From Spirosoma aerolatum (GTDB lineage Bacteria; Bacteroidota; Bacteroidia; Cytophagales; Spirosomataceae), in NCBI RefSeq assembly GCF_002056795.1, contig NZ_CP020104.1, positions 7,821,501-7,885,500 on the forward strand: a stretch of 64,000 bases of DNA. The letters run 5' to 3'. Positions 16,261-25,211 of the stretch are shown in pieces. The notes beneath the pieces are model-generated. The model did not search any database. It was not told the origin of the DNA and saw only the letters and a program-made list of their open reading frames with translations. A program made the translations under genes and the position numbers. The first letter of the stretch is position 1. Every line of letters begins with the position of its first letter.

Positions 16261-17124
16261 ATGCACAATCATTCCATCGCCCTGTACAGACAAAGCAACA
16301 TCTCAGCTCGGTTTGCAACTCAACGCTATCTATCTTTTCTAGTCAAATGTCCCATCCGCACGAATCTTCGTTTTGATTTACTGCTGATCGGCGTAGTTTT
16401 TCTTTTGACAAGCTCATACTCGATAAAAGCTCAACCTGACCCATATGCATTATACCCCATAAATGAACCAGACTCCAGCCGGGGCTATTGGCGGCTGAAA
16501 ACCCAGGCTGCTTCACGAAGCACTCAGATTCAATTTTTTGGCGCTGATCGTCGGCTACTTTATGAAGAAAACCTGCCGGGACAATGGGTACGGCTCAGCC
16601 GCAAAAACCGGAAACAGTTCGATCAATTGCTGGCTCAGTTAGTAGCCAATCAGCTCTTAACTACCCGCATCAAAACAGAACTCTTACCTTCTGAACAAGC
16701 CAACCTGCGTCCACCTAGCTCGGCCCCCCGACCTGATATTGATACGACTAATGCACCCATTCCTGCTTCATATTATGTTCACGCGTATATAAGTCAAGCG
16801 GGTAAATTACACCTGCTGATCAGTAATCCCGAACGGTTACGCTATAAAATTGAGATCGTCGATCAGTATAACCGGCCGCTCTACGAAGAATTCAGTAACC
16901 TATATTCGTACAGCCGACGACTCGATTTAGCGCCTATTCCCGACACTATCTGCCGGGTCATCGTACATATCGCTCAGAAACGGTTTCTCTATGCAGTAAA
17001 GAGGCAGAATGTTCGGTCCAACTTTATCTTGCAACCCCAACTCGTTGCCCCCCAGCAGCCTAACTTATTTCCTAAGCCGGCTACCAGCGAACAACAATTC
17101 ACCCCAATGCCGATCAGTTTGTGA
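16261..17124 (+). CDS. Secreted protein of unknown function
   Basis: A 287-residue protein. After a basic N-terminal stretch there is one hydrophobic segment (about 39-54, DLLLIGVVFLLTSS) followed by KAQ, so it is probably exported or anchored by a long signal. The mature part has two similar halves, QIQFFGADRRLLYEENLPG and KIEIVDQYNRPLYEEFSN, each a short beta motif ending in LYEE. This suggests an internal duplication of a small Ig-like or carbohydrate-binding-like fold. The C-terminus is rich in Pro and Gln. No known family was recognised. Confidence 0.6.
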   Translation: MHNHSIALYRQSNISARFATQRYLSFLVKCPIRTNLRFDLLLIGVVFLLTSSYSIKAQPDPYALYPINEPDSSRGYWRLKTQAASRSTQIQFFGADRRLLYEENLPGQWVRLSRKNRKQFDQLLAQLVANQLLTTRIKTELLPSEQANLRPPSSAPRPDIDTTNAPIPASYYVHAYISQAGKLHLLISNPERLRYKIEIVDQYNRPLYEEFSNLYSYSRRLDLAPIPDTICRVIVHIAQKRFLYAVKRQNVRSNFILQPQLVAPQQPNLFPKPATSEQQFTPMPISL

Positions 17125-17210
17125 TCACGTTTTCCGTAACTCTATGCTACTTTTTCCGATAGATAACATGCACGGGATAAACAAACCAGGTTGATCAGTC
17201 AACGTATCAC

Positions 17211-17246
17211 ACCAGTCGTTATATTTGTAAAAACATAACGACTGGT
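17211..17246. promoter_or_regulatory. 12-bp perfect inverted repeat over a -7 element, upstream of the TonB receptor
   Basis: ACCAGTCGTTAT (17211-17222) and ATAACGACTGGT (17235-17246) are exact reverse complements with a 12-nt spacer. A perfect TAnnTTTG -7 element, TATATTTG, sits at 17220-17227 and overlaps the left arm. The receptor ATG is at 17267. This is a good operator candidate: a dimeric repressor bound here would cover the promoter. A 5'UTR hairpin is the alternative. Confidence 0.6.
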
Positions 17247-17266
17247 AGCTCGATTGTACAACCTAT

Positions 17267-19819
17267 ATGCTCAACTCTACACTTCTCTGGCTAGGTTTTG
17301 CTTCTACGCATGTCGCGGGTGATACAATACCTAGTCCAGATACCTTACGTTCACGCGAATTGGCTGAAGTTGTTGTTTCGGCTTCACGGGTACCCGAATC
17401 GATTCTACGATCTCCGGTAAGTATTGAAGTGCTGGATGCCCGACGCATTCGACTATCGGCTCAACCCTCTTACTTCGATGCCATTGAGAATCTGAAAGGT
17501 GTTCAGGTATTGACCTCCAGCCTGGGTTTTAAGGTGTACAACACACGGGGCTTTGCCAATACAACCAACGTTCGGTTTGTGCAGCTCGTCGACGGTCGCG
17601 ACAATCAGGCTCCCCATATCGGCGCTCCCATTGCCAGTGCTTTAGCTCCCTCTGATTTGGACATTCAACGTGTGGAAGTGGTGCCCGGTGTTGCGTCGGC
17701 GCTGTACGGTATGAATGCCCTCAATGGGCTGGTCAATATTATCACGCGGAACCCATTCGATTCACCCGGTCTGAGTATTGGGCAAAAAACCGGCCTCAAC
17801 CATGTAGCCGATGTGTCCGTTTCAGCGCAGCTATATTCCCATACCAGCCTACGCTACGCCCAGCGCATAGGCAATCGGTTTGCCTTCAAAGTCAATTTGG
17901 TCTATCAGCGCGGGTATGACTGGATTGCCGCTAATTCGATGGATCTGAATCCAACGGGAAACAGCTCCTTAGGGCTGCTGGGCGCGGACAACCCGGCACT
18001 AGACCCGGTGAATAGCTATGGGAACGAATCGGCTAACCGACGAACCTTAACACTAGGCGGCAAACGGTACAGCATAGCCCGCACGGGGTATTATGAATCT
18101 CAGGTTACCGACTATCGGCTGCTGAATCTGCGGGGCGACCTTTCGCTCCACTATCGCTTCAACCCTACCACCGAAATTGCGTACACATATCAGGGAGCTA
18201 CGCTTAACAATGTGTATCAGCGCACTAACCGCTTTCGACTGGAAAATTATGCGCTGGATCAACACAGTCTGACGTTTACATCGCCTTCCGTACAAATCCG
18301 CGCATATCGCTCTCGGGAAGATACAGGTGATTCTTATAACATCCGGTCGATGGCGGAGAACATCGATAAATCATTCAAATCGGATAATCAATGGTTTGCT
18401 GATTTTACCAGTCAGTTCAACACCGACACCAAAGCCGATATGACAGTTCCTGATGCGCTCCGCGACGCCCGATCATTTGCCGATCGGGGCCGACCCGTTC
18501 CGGGCACAGCAGCATTTAATACATTGATTAGTACCCTTCGAGCAATCAACAACTGGGATATTGGGGCTGCTTTACAAGTTAAATCCTGGCTATACCATAC
18601 TGAAGGGCAGTGGGAGCCAACCAAAGTGCTCTGGAAGAATTTTCGACAACAGACAGGTATTGATCTGCTGATGGGCTTCGATTTCCGGCGTTATGTCGTC
18701 TTCCCCGATGGCAACTATTTCATCAATCCAACCAACCCTGGGCATAATCTGGTTTATGGAAAGGAAGGTGGTTTTGTACAGGCCAGCCGCAACTTTCTGG
18801 ACGACCGACTAAAAGTGACTGGCTCACTACGGCTCGATAAAAATACCTATTTTGACCCTCGGCTGAACCCTCGACTGGCACTGGTTTACTCCCCTACCGA
18901 GTCCCATAACCTCCGATTATCTTATCAGAATGGGTATCGGTTCCCATCGCTTTTTGAGGCTTTTTCAAATGTCAATTCGGGCGGTGTCAAGCGCGTCGGC
19001 GGACTTCCGATCATGTCGAAAGGTATTTACGAAAATACCTATCTAGTCACGTCCATCAATACTTTTCAGGCAGCCATTACAACCGATGTGAATACCAACG
19101 GCCTATCCACCAGTCAGGCTATTCAGAAAAACAAAGGGCTCCTGAAGGCAAGCCCCTATACATACCTTAAACCCGAGCAAATCAATAGTTTTGAGATCGG
19201 CTATAAAGGGCTCTGGTTCGCACAACGCCTGTATGTGGATGTTGATTTTTATTACAGCGCCTATCGAAATTTTATCGCACAGGTTAATGCCAATCTTCCT
19301 AAAGGAAGCAACTCCGACTCGCTGGCCTATTATTTTTCGACTTCAACGATGCAGGATCGGTATCGGCTCTGGACCAATTCACAAACCCGCGTGTACAACT
19401 ATGGCGCGAGCGCTGCCCTGCGTTATAGCCTGACAACCAACTGGGCACTGGGCGGTAATGCATCCTTTGCAAAACTCGACCGGGCCGAAAATGGGGACGG
19501 GCTGGAAAGCGCCTTTAACACACCCCAGTGGATTACCAACCTAACCGTTACGAACGGAAACCTTTGGAATGGTATTGGCTTTTCTATCAATTATAAATAT
19601 CAACGCAGCTTCCTGTGGCAATCAGAACTAGCTACAGGGACGGTGCCAGCCATCAACACCGTAGATGCACAACTCAGTTATCAACTCCGCAAAGCATGCG
19701 TTTTAGTCAAAATAGGTGGTACCAACCTATTCAATCAACCTTACTACACCTTTATTGGAGGGCCAGCCGTAGGAGGATTCTATTACACAAACCTGATATG
19801 GGAGTTGCCCAGAAAGTGA
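17267..19819 (+). CDS. TonB-dependent outer-membrane receptor
   Basis: An 850-residue protein. A short signal-like N-terminus (LLWLGFASTHVAGD) is followed by the TonB-box/plug start ELAEVVVSASRVPESILRS, the plug (VEVVPGVASALYGMNALNG, NIITRNP) and a 22-strand beta-barrel region with many alternating aromatic strands. It ends in a barrel strand with penultimate Arg and final Lys. It takes up a ligand such as an iron chelate, vitamin or sugar, using TonB energy; the substrate is unknown. It lacks the N-terminal carboxypeptidase-like domain of SusC proteins, and there is no SusD gene next to it. It is probably controlled by the inverted repeat at 17211-17246. Confidence 0.93.
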   Translation: MLNSTLLWLGFASTHVAGDTIPSPDTLRSRELAEVVVSASRVPESILRSPVSIEVLDARRIRLSAQPSYFDAIENLKGVQVLTSSLGFKVYNTRGFANTTNVRFVQLVDGRDNQAPHIGAPIASALAPSDLDIQRVEVVPGVASALYGMNALNGLVNIITRNPFDSPGLSIGQKTGLNHVADVSVSAQLYSHTSLRYAQRIGNRFAFKVNLVYQRGYDWIAANSMDLNPTGNSSLGLLGADNPALDPVNSYGNESANRRTLTLGGKRYSIARTGYYESQVTDYRLLNLRGDLSLHYRFNPTTEIAYTYQGATLNNVYQRTNRFRLENYALDQHSLTFTSPSVQIRAYRSREDTGDSYNIRSMAENIDKSFKSDNQWFADFTSQFNTDTKADMTVPDALRDARSFADRGRPVPGTAAFNTLISTLRAINNWDIGAALQVKSWLYHTEGQWEPTKVLWKNFRQQTGIDLLMGFDFRRYVVFPDGNYFINPTNPGHNLVYGKEGGFVQASRNFLDDRLKVTGSLRLDKNTYFDPRLNPRLALVYSPTESHNLRLSYQNGYRFPSLFEAFSNVNSGGVKRVGGLPIMSKGIYENTYLVTSINTFQAAITTDVNTNGLSTSQAIQKNKGLLKASPYTYLKPEQINSFEIGYKGLWFAQRLYVDVDFYYSAYRNFIAQVNANLPKGSNSDSLAYYFSTSTMQDRYRLWTNSQTRVYNYGASAALRYSLTTNWALGGNASFAKLDRAENGDGLESAFNTPQWITNLTVTNGNLWNGIGFSINYKYQRSFLWQSELATGTVPAINTVDAQLSYQLRKACVLVKIGGTNLFNQPYYTFIGGPAVGGFYYTNLIWELPRK

Positions 19820-19838
19820 TGTATCAAGTTACTTCACA

Positions 19839-19874
19839 AAAAAATCGCGCTACCGTCGGGCAACGCGATTTTTT
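19839..19874. terminator. Bidirectional rho-independent terminator
   Basis: AAAAAATCGCG (19839-19849) pairs perfectly with CGCGATTTTTT (19864-19874), with a 14-nt loop. It lies between the convergent TonB receptor and coiled-coil protein genes and has a T-tract on each strand. Confidence 0.85.
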
Positions 19875-19893
19875 CGGTTATCTGCTTAACCAA

Positions 19894-20829
19894 TTAGCGG
19901 ATAGCAAATTCACCCGAACCAATACGGAAACCTTCCGAGTACAGTTCTACAGTGTATTTACCAGGCTTATAAGGAATACCACGGCTATACAGCAACTCAA
20001 CATTCTGATTGTTGTTGGTGTAATTCACCGTTTGTTTCGTAGTATAGATGGTTTCATTACCGTCAACGGTAAATGTACCAGAGCCATTAGCCATATCGGA
20101 GACGACGGCGCCGTCAGGATCAAGCACCCGAACATAAACATCTTTCGCTTCTTCTTTCGTCAGCGGATTGTCCAGCAGCGTGTACACTACTTTGATTTTG
20201 TCCAGCTTCTTGGCTTTGTAGGCATCGTCTTCTTTCACTTTGCCTTTCGAATTAACCGCGAATACTTTTACATTCTGCGCTTTCAAAGCAGCAGCTCGAG
20301 TTACTTTGGTGGACAATTCGTTATTCTGCGCAACGAATGTGTTCACAGAATCCCGTAATTGCTGACGATTTGTTTTCAACCCCGTGTTCTCTTCATCCAG
20401 CGTTTTTACGTTCGTGGCCAGCGTAACATTTTCACGTTGCAGACCAGCAATTAACGTATCTTTCTCCGCCAGGAAGGCTTCATACTGCTTGATTTTAGCT
20501 TCATACTTAGCAATCGAAACCCGGTTACCACGTTTTAAAGCCGCTTTATCCTGCTCTAGTTGCACTTTCATCTTCTCCAACTCTGACACATCACCGCCTA
20601 ATTTCTGTACTTCAGCGATTTTAGCATCTAACGCTGTTGAGATCGAATCCAGCTTAACGCGAGTGGTCGATAGTTCTTCAACGCGTTCTGATATGGTTAC
20701 TTCCTGGTTTTCAGAAACCTTCTTTTGATCAAAATACAGATAACTCGATACACCGGCTAAACCCGTCATAATGATCAGAGCTGCCAGAAGAGCACCATTT
20801 GTTTTTGACTTGGGCGCATTATTTTCCAT
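19894..20829 (-). CDS. Membrane-anchored coiled-coil protein
   Basis: A 311-residue protein with a cytoplasmic N-terminus, one transmembrane helix (about 13-32, ALLAALIIMTGLAGVSSYLYF), a long coiled coil (about 38-185, many EL, LE and K heptads) and a C-terminal beta-rich domain (about 200-311: KVFAVNSKGK, VYVRVLDPDGAVVSD, GKYTVELYSEGFRIGSGEFAI). Most of the protein should lie in the periplasm. The architecture is seen in Bacteroidota hypothetical proteins; I do not know a function. Confidence 0.75.
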   Translation of the reverse strand: MENNAPKSKTNGALLAALIIMTGLAGVSSYLYFDQKKVSENQEVTISERVEELSTTRVKLDSISTALDAKIAEVQKLGGDVSELEKMKVQLEQDKAALKRGNRVSIAKYEAKIKQYEAFLAEKDTLIAGLQRENVTLATNVKTLDEENTGLKTNRQQLRDSVNTFVAQNNELSTKVTRAAALKAQNVKVFAVNSKGKVKEDDAYKAKKLDKIKVVYTLLDNPLTKEEAKDVYVRVLDPDGAVVSDMANGSGTFTVDGNETIYTTKQTVNYTNNNQNVELLYSRGIPYKPGKYTVELYSEGFRIGSGEFAIR

Positions 20830-21190
20830 TGCAAATTTTCAGTTTAACGATTAAACATGCACAAACTTAAAAAAGCCGCTTTCGCGGTTGTGTAGAGGTT
20901 GTTACATTCAAGCTTTTGTTTGAATGAAAAATCTTAGGTTCGACTTAAGAGCGACACTACCGGAACGCCAGCTTACGGCAACCTATTGTAATGAACAACT
21001 CGCGGAGTTAAAAAAAGGTTTAAATAGTACCTATAAAACACCGCAAATTTATATAATGATTATCAGACAGATAGACCGTTCGATAAATATCTTATTTGCT
21101 CTATAGTAAGCATATACCCTTAGTAGGCTAAATCCTGTAACCCAAAACAAGCCTGACGCACAGAAGGTTTACGTCTAAAGCCAAATCCGA
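20830..21190. other. 361-bp gene-poor gap between the coiled-coil gene and mutM
   Basis: The gap is AT rich. It holds the minus-strand promoter element at 20862-20869, a small hairpin CATTCAA/TTGAATG (20905-20911 and 20920-20926) and a 60-codon open frame (20924-21106) with no recognisable protein features. Nothing else is seen; mutM starts at 21191. Confidence 0.6.
20862..20869 (-). promoter_or_regulatory. Candidate -7 element for the coiled-coil gene
   Basis: On the minus strand this reads TAAGTTTG, an exact TAnnTTTG match, 33 nt upstream of the ATG at 20829. No clear -33 element was found. Confidence 0.45.
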
Positions 21191-22009
21191 ATGCCAGAAC
21201 TTCCAGAGGTCGAGATCCGACGCCAATACCTCGAAACTTCATCGCTTTACCAGCCTATCAGCCACATTGAGGTGGAAGATAAAAAATTGCTCACTACAGA
21301 TTACCATACGCTTCAGGAAAGGCTTACAGGCCGACAATTCGTCGGAACGGAGCGGGTGGGAAAAAACCTGTTTATACGCACCGACCAGCCGGGTATTATC
21401 GTTCACATGCACTTTGGCATGACGGGTGATCTGGAATACTATCACTCGTCTATCGACCGACCGCGCTTTGCCCGAATCGTATTCGAATTTACAAATGGCT
21501 TCAATCTGGGTTTCTTATGCCCTCGGAAATTCGAGCGGATAGGTCTGATCGAAAACATAGACGAATTCCTGAACCGAAAGAAAATTGGTTCGGATGGACT
21601 TGCCATATCTGTAGACGAATTAACCGAACAGGTCCGGCGTAAAAAAGCGTTGATCAAGCCTGTTTTGCTCGATCAACGTGTGGTAGCAGGGCTGGGCAAC
21701 TGGATTGTCGATGAAGTATTGTTTCAGGCACGGATTCATCCTGAGCAACGCGCCGATACGCTCAGTGAGATTCAGATAAGCCAGTTACACAACGCTATCC
21801 GCCTTGTTCTCAATACCGCTATTCAGTATGAAGCTACCTATCGTGATTTCCCTATTGATTTTCTGATTCACGTTCGCGAGTGGGACAATTCACCCTACGA
21901 TGATGTCGAAGCGCACAAATTCTGTCCTCGTTGTCATACCCGAATTGAGCGCTCGGTAGTTGGTGGACGCACTACCTTCTTCTGCCCCCGCGAGCAGTTC
22001 CTCCATTGA
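21191..22009 (+). CDS. mutM: Formamidopyrimidine-DNA glycosylase (Fpg/MutM family)
   Basis: The enzyme excises oxidised purines such as 8-oxoG. The catalytic N-terminus MPELPEVE (Pro1 after Met removal, Glu2), Lys58 (GKNLFI) and the helix-two-turn-helix motif (VVAGLGNWIVDEVLFQARIHP) are intact, and the 272-residue length is usual. The C-terminal zinc finger begins normally (FCPRCHTRIERS, GRTTFFC), but the expected CPxCQ ending reads CPREQ. The fourth zinc ligand is therefore Glu instead of Cys. Zinc binding may be altered, or another residue such as the final His may replace the ligand. Confidence 0.93.
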   Translation: MPELPEVEIRRQYLETSSLYQPISHIEVEDKKLLTTDYHTLQERLTGRQFVGTERVGKNLFIRTDQPGIIVHMHFGMTGDLEYYHSSIDRPRFARIVFEFTNGFNLGFLCPRKFERIGLIENIDEFLNRKKIGSDGLAISVDELTEQVRRKKALIKPVLLDQRVVAGLGNWIVDEVLFQARIHPEQRADTLSEIQISQLHNAIRLVLNTAIQYEATYRDFPIDFLIHVREWDNSPYDDVEAHKFCPRCHTRIERSVVGGRTTFFCPREQFLH

Positions 22010-22059
22010 ACTTATGCCACAAAAATCATGTTGATGTATTAAATGTATAGACATTTAAA

Positions 22060-22920
22060 GTGGTGATACAACGAACAATCTCTGATATTCGCACGGCTAC
22101 CCCCAATAGCGTTGGGGATGGCTTCATTGGTCTGAATGCATTTCATCCACAAGGCTCGCGCCCTTTTAGTCCGTTTCTGCTTCTGGACCATCATGGCCCA
22201 ATGCAGGTAAAGCCTTCTGAATACCCCAAGGGAGTGGATCAACACCCACACCGGGGATTTGAAACGGTTACGATTGTTTACGAAGGCGCTTTAGAACATC
22301 GCGATTCGGCCGGAAATCATGGAAAACTCTTTGCCGGTGATGTCCAATGGATGACGGCTGCGGCAGGTATTATTCATGAAGAAAAACACGAGCGTGCCTT
22401 TTCCCGTCAGGGTGGCCGACTGGATTTTGTACAGCTATGGGTCAACTTACCGGCGCAATACAAAATGAATCCACCCAGATATCAGGATATTGCAGCCTCA
22501 ACCATCACCACGTCTACATTAGCGGGCGGTGGTCAGTTGCGGGTCATTGCGGGCGAACTGGCGGGTTTACAAGGTCCAGCCAACACATTTAGCCCAGTCG
22601 TTGTAGCTGATCTGTCGCTGAATCAGGGGCAGATCGAAACCTTAAGAATTCCTCAATCGTACGCCCTGATGGTTTACGTATTAAGGGGTTCGGCAACGCT
22701 CAATTCAACGCCAATTGATCGGGGACAGATTGCCCTCCTGAATCAGGATGGCGACAGCATTTCTCTTTCGGCTACTGACAATACAAAGTTGCTTATTCTG
22801 GCCGGAGAACCCATCCAGGAGCCAATGGCAGTATATGGACCGTTTGTGATGAACACGCGAGAAGAAATTCTGGAAGCGTTCGAGGACTTTCAGGCCGGAC
22901 GTATGGGCGTTTTGCACTAG
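22060..22920 (+). CDS. Pirin family protein (quercetinase-like bicupin)
   Basis: A 286-residue protein. The pirin signature is clear: LLDHHGP, then DQHPHRGFETVTIVYEG and HRDSAGNHGKLFAGDVQWMTAAAGIIHEEKH, which supply the metal-binding His/His/His/Glu set of the N-terminal cupin. The C-terminal cupin is diverged. Bacterial pirins bind iron and may oxidise flavonoids or modulate pyruvate metabolism; the role here is unknown. Translation starts at GTG 22060 (a second GTG follows directly); no ATG is in frame. It ends 18 nt before a terminator. Confidence 0.9.
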   Translation: MVIQRTISDIRTATPNSVGDGFIGLNAFHPQGSRPFSPFLLLDHHGPMQVKPSEYPKGVDQHPHRGFETVTIVYEGALEHRDSAGNHGKLFAGDVQWMTAAAGIIHEEKHERAFSRQGGRLDFVQLWVNLPAQYKMNPPRYQDIAASTITTSTLAGGGQLRVIAGELAGLQGPANTFSPVVVADLSLNQGQIETLRIPQSYALMVYVLRGSATLNSTPIDRGQIALLNQDGDSISLSATDNTKLLILAGEPIQEPMAVYGPFVMNTREEILEAFEDFQAGRMGVLH

Positions 22921-22937
22921 GCAATAATCGGGTGTAA

Positions 22938-22992
22938 TCAAGAGGAGTCAGGAATTGAAAGCAACAGAGCAACCATTCCCGACTCCTCTTGA
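22938..22992. terminator. Hairpin between convergent pirin and umuC-like genes
   Basis: Arms 22938-22955 and 22975-22992 pair over 18 bp with 1 mismatch (TCAAGAGGAGTC at the base) and a 19-nt loop. No long T-tract follows. Confidence 0.7.
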
Positions 22993-23039
22993 CAATACAT
23001 GACAACTTATGATTGTTCTTGACCGCATCCGACAATATG

Positions 23040-24305
23040 TTATAAGTCTTTGATATTCCCGAAGCCAATTACATCCCGATATACGGGATTGTCGCGCAGT
23101 TCGGTAGCTCGCATCAGCTTATCAGCACCAAATTTTGTTTTCAGTTCATACAGCGTTTTACGAAGTGTGGCTTTACGGCTATCATTTTCAAATAAACTAA
23201 GCGGAACGACTTCAGCAGGAATGAACCGAAAAACAGCCACACACATACTTCGTAACTGTTCGTTCAGAACAGGTTCGCACCGATGAGCAGCCTGAAATTT
23301 ATCCAACCGCTCCCGAATAATTCGATAGAGTTCGGGGCCATCCTGCTTTGGCTCTGAAAAATGGACTTCATAGTTGTAGGTCTTGCCCGAATGATAGCGG
23401 CAGGAGAACGATAAATCCTGACAGAATAGCTCTTTACGAACCATCCGTCGTTCGAGCGTCAGGCAAAGCGATTGTAACAACTCATCCAGTCGCTCGGGAG
23501 AGTACCGCTGATCGGCCGAGATAGTTCGCATGGCTGACATACTTTTATTCTCTTCGACTGTATCAAAGTCAACTTCTCCGCCAAAATTTAACCGTAGATG
23601 CCAGTGCCATCCCACAATACTCTGACAAACAGCCCGAAGGTGCTCTGGTTTGGCGTAGCGCAGGTCGATCGGCGTAAGTACACCACCTGCCTGCAAACGA
23701 GCTGCCATACGCTGGCCAATCCCCGGCAAATCGGTTAGGGTTAATGAACGGAGTACATCGTCAATGGTTTCAGGCGTAATAAGGGTCATGCCGTCGGGCT
23801 TTTGAATATCCGATGCCAGTTTGGCCAGAAACACATTTGGAGCCATACCGATCGAGCACCGAAGCCAATCGCCCACTTTTTCGCGTATAGCCTGTTTAAT
23901 TGCTAAAGCCGTTTGTCGTACATCTTTATAAACCAGTTGGTAGTTTGTTAAATCCACCACGGCCTCGTCAATACTCTTGGGCACCACATCGTCTGAAAAT
24001 TGCCGAAGTACGTCGATGATTTTGACATGGAATTCACGGTATCGATTGGGATGCGTTTCAATGGGTACTAAATCCGGGCAGAGTACGATTGCCTCGTCCA
24101 GTCGCATTCCGGTTTTCACCCCGCGCAATTTGGCTTCAATAGATGGAGCAATCACGCAACCGTGCCGCCCTGTATATACGCACACCCCCACTGGCCGACC
24201 ACGTAACCAGTAATTTACCTGCTGCTCACACGAGGCAAAAAAGCTGTTCATATCGACAAAAAGTACTGTTGGCAGCGTGTGTGTGCCCAATCGGTTCCGT
24301 TTCAT
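23040..24305 (-). CDS. umuC: Y-family DNA polymerase, UmuC-like
   Basis: A translesion polymerase of 421 residues. Palm motifs: LFVDMNSFFASCEQQ (metal Asp), GVCVYTGRHGCVIAPS, and KSIDEAVVDLT with the second acidic pair. Then come a thumb HhH segment (LTDLPGIGQRMAARL) and a little-finger/UmuC C-terminal region ending in a RecA/clamp-interaction-like tail. The CEQQ and CVIA spacing is UmuC rather than DinB. It is divergent from a LexA/UmuD-like S24 gene across 156 bp with repeated TTGTAnTAT sites, so it is probably damage-inducible. Confidence 0.9.
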   Translation of the reverse strand: MKRNRLGTHTLPTVLFVDMNSFFASCEQQVNYWLRGRPVGVCVYTGRHGCVIAPSIEAKLRGVKTGMRLDEAIVLCPDLVPIETHPNRYREFHVKIIDVLRQFSDDVVPKSIDEAVVDLTNYQLVYKDVRQTALAIKQAIREKVGDWLRCSIGMAPNVFLAKLASDIQKPDGMTLITPETIDDVLRSLTLTDLPGIGQRMAARLQAGGVLTPIDLRYAKPEHLRAVCQSIVGWHWHLRLNFGGEVDFDTVEENKSMSAMRTISADQRYSPERLDELLQSLCLTLERRMVRKELFCQDLSFSCRYHSGKTYNYEVHFSEPKQDGPELYRIIRERLDKFQAAHRCEPVLNEQLRSMCVAVFRFIPAEVVPLSLFENDSRKATLRKTLYELKTKFGADKLMRATELRDNPVYRDVIGFGNIKDL

Positions 24306-24353
24306 TAATTTTTGGATAGAAAAGTGTCTTACAGTACTAGCATACGTCTATAT

Positions 24354-24405
24354 TTGTAGTATGTTCTTTATAATACAACTGCAATATATTTTACTTGTAT
24401 TATAA
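24354..24405. promoter_or_regulatory. TTGTAnTAT operator-like repeats between umuC and the S24 gene
   Basis: TTATAATACAA (24368-24378) and TTGTATTATAA (24395-24405) are perfect 11-bp inverted repeats with a 16-nt spacer. A third half-site, TTGTAGTAT, at 24354-24362 overlaps a TAnnTTTG -7 element (TATATTTG, 24349-24356). The set lies midway between two divergent genes and fits binding sites for the S24 repressor encoded next door. It is inference from position and symmetry. Confidence 0.6.
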
Positions 24406-24461
24406 TTTCCAACTATCCAGACTATCATATCCAATAAATTGTTCAAAAAATTAGCTGTATT

Positions 24462-25139
24462 GTGACGATTCAGGACCGACTAAAGCAGGTTTTCGATGCC
24501 CTGGGCATAACGATCTACCAGATTTCTAAGGAGTTAGGCGAAAACCCTTCTAAATTTTATAATATTCTGAACGGTCGGGCCAAACCGTCGTACGATACGA
24601 TTATGAGTTTGCTGACCTGCTACCCACAAATCAGTTCCGACTTTCTGATTCGGGGAAAATTACCAGTCTTAAATACACCGGAAACAAATGTGCGGCTAAT
24701 GACGTCCGACGATGATACTCTTGAGGTACCCTTCATCCCGGTCAAGTTTTACGCCAGCTTCGTGGAAAGCTATGCCGATGGAATCAATGGGGCGGATATG
24801 GAGACTTTCCGGGTTCGGAAAGCAGTCATGAAAAACCAAAAACAGGCTGTAGTACTCGAAATTTCGGGCAATAGCATGAGTCCTCAACTGATCCACGGTG
24901 CTAAAGTTCTGGCGGTTCCGGTCAGTGACAGTAACTGGGAATACCAGTCAGGTGGGGTTTATGCAGTGATGTATCGGGATTATTTCGTCGTTAAACGCAT
25001 TCGGGATAACGAGCTCTTGACCCGTAAATACCTTACACTCCATTCCGACAACCCCAACGGCGGTAACGTGACAGTTCCCTTACAGGATATTCGGGGTATC
25101 TGGAAAATCGTCTCAATCGTAGAAGCGCCAGTTGAATAA
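24462..25139 (+). CDS. HTH repressor with S24 (LexA/UmuD-like) peptidase domain
   Basis: A 225-residue protein. Residues 1-65 form an XRE-type helix-turn-helix (TIYQISKELGENPSKFYNILNGRAKP). Residues 90-225 form an S24 serine-lysine peptidase domain with catalytic Ser138 (EISGNSMSPQL) and Lys178 (DYFVVKRI). No Ala-Gly or Cys-Gly dipeptide typical of LexA/UmuD self-cleavage sites is seen in the linker (about 80-118). It starts at GTG 24462 and is divergent from umuC, suggesting that it represses umuC and is inactivated on DNA damage. Confidence 0.85.
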   Translation: MTIQDRLKQVFDALGITIYQISKELGENPSKFYNILNGRAKPSYDTIMSLLTCYPQISSDFLIRGKLPVLNTPETNVRLMTSDDDTLEVPFIPVKFYASFVESYADGINGADMETFRVRKAVMKNQKQAVVLEISGNSMSPQLIHGAKVLAVPVSDSNWEYQSGGVYAVMYRDYFVVKRIRDNELLTRKYLTLHSDNPNGGNVTVPLQDIRGIWKIVSIVEAPVE

Positions 25140-25153
25140 AAAACTCCTACCCG

Positions 25154-25199
25154 GTCAGGGGTGGTCAGGCAATTAGTTCAGTTACTGACTACCCCTGAC
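25154..25199. terminator. Hairpin between convergent S24 and ABC exporter genes
   Basis: GTCAGGGGTGGTCA (25154-25167) pairs with TGACTACCCCTGAC (25186-25199) with 1 mismatch and an 18-nt loop. A third related word (TACCTGACC) follows at the ABC gene end. Confidence 0.65.
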
Positions 25200-25211
25200 T
25201 TATTTGACCCA

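Noticed and set aside
19615..20358. 247-codon frame on plus opposite the coiled-coil gene
   Set aside because: It runs through the terminator at 19839-19874 and is antisense to a clear coiled-coil protein gene, with no recognisable domain.
20924..21106. 60-codon frame between the coiled-coil gene and mutM
   Set aside because: No known features, AT-biased composition and no promoter-like signal for it; it does not stand out from random frames.
23040..24305. DinB (Pol IV)
   Set aside because: DMNSFFASCEQQ, the CVIA motif and adjacency to an S24 repressor gene favour UmuC-type Pol V; DinB proteins lack these.
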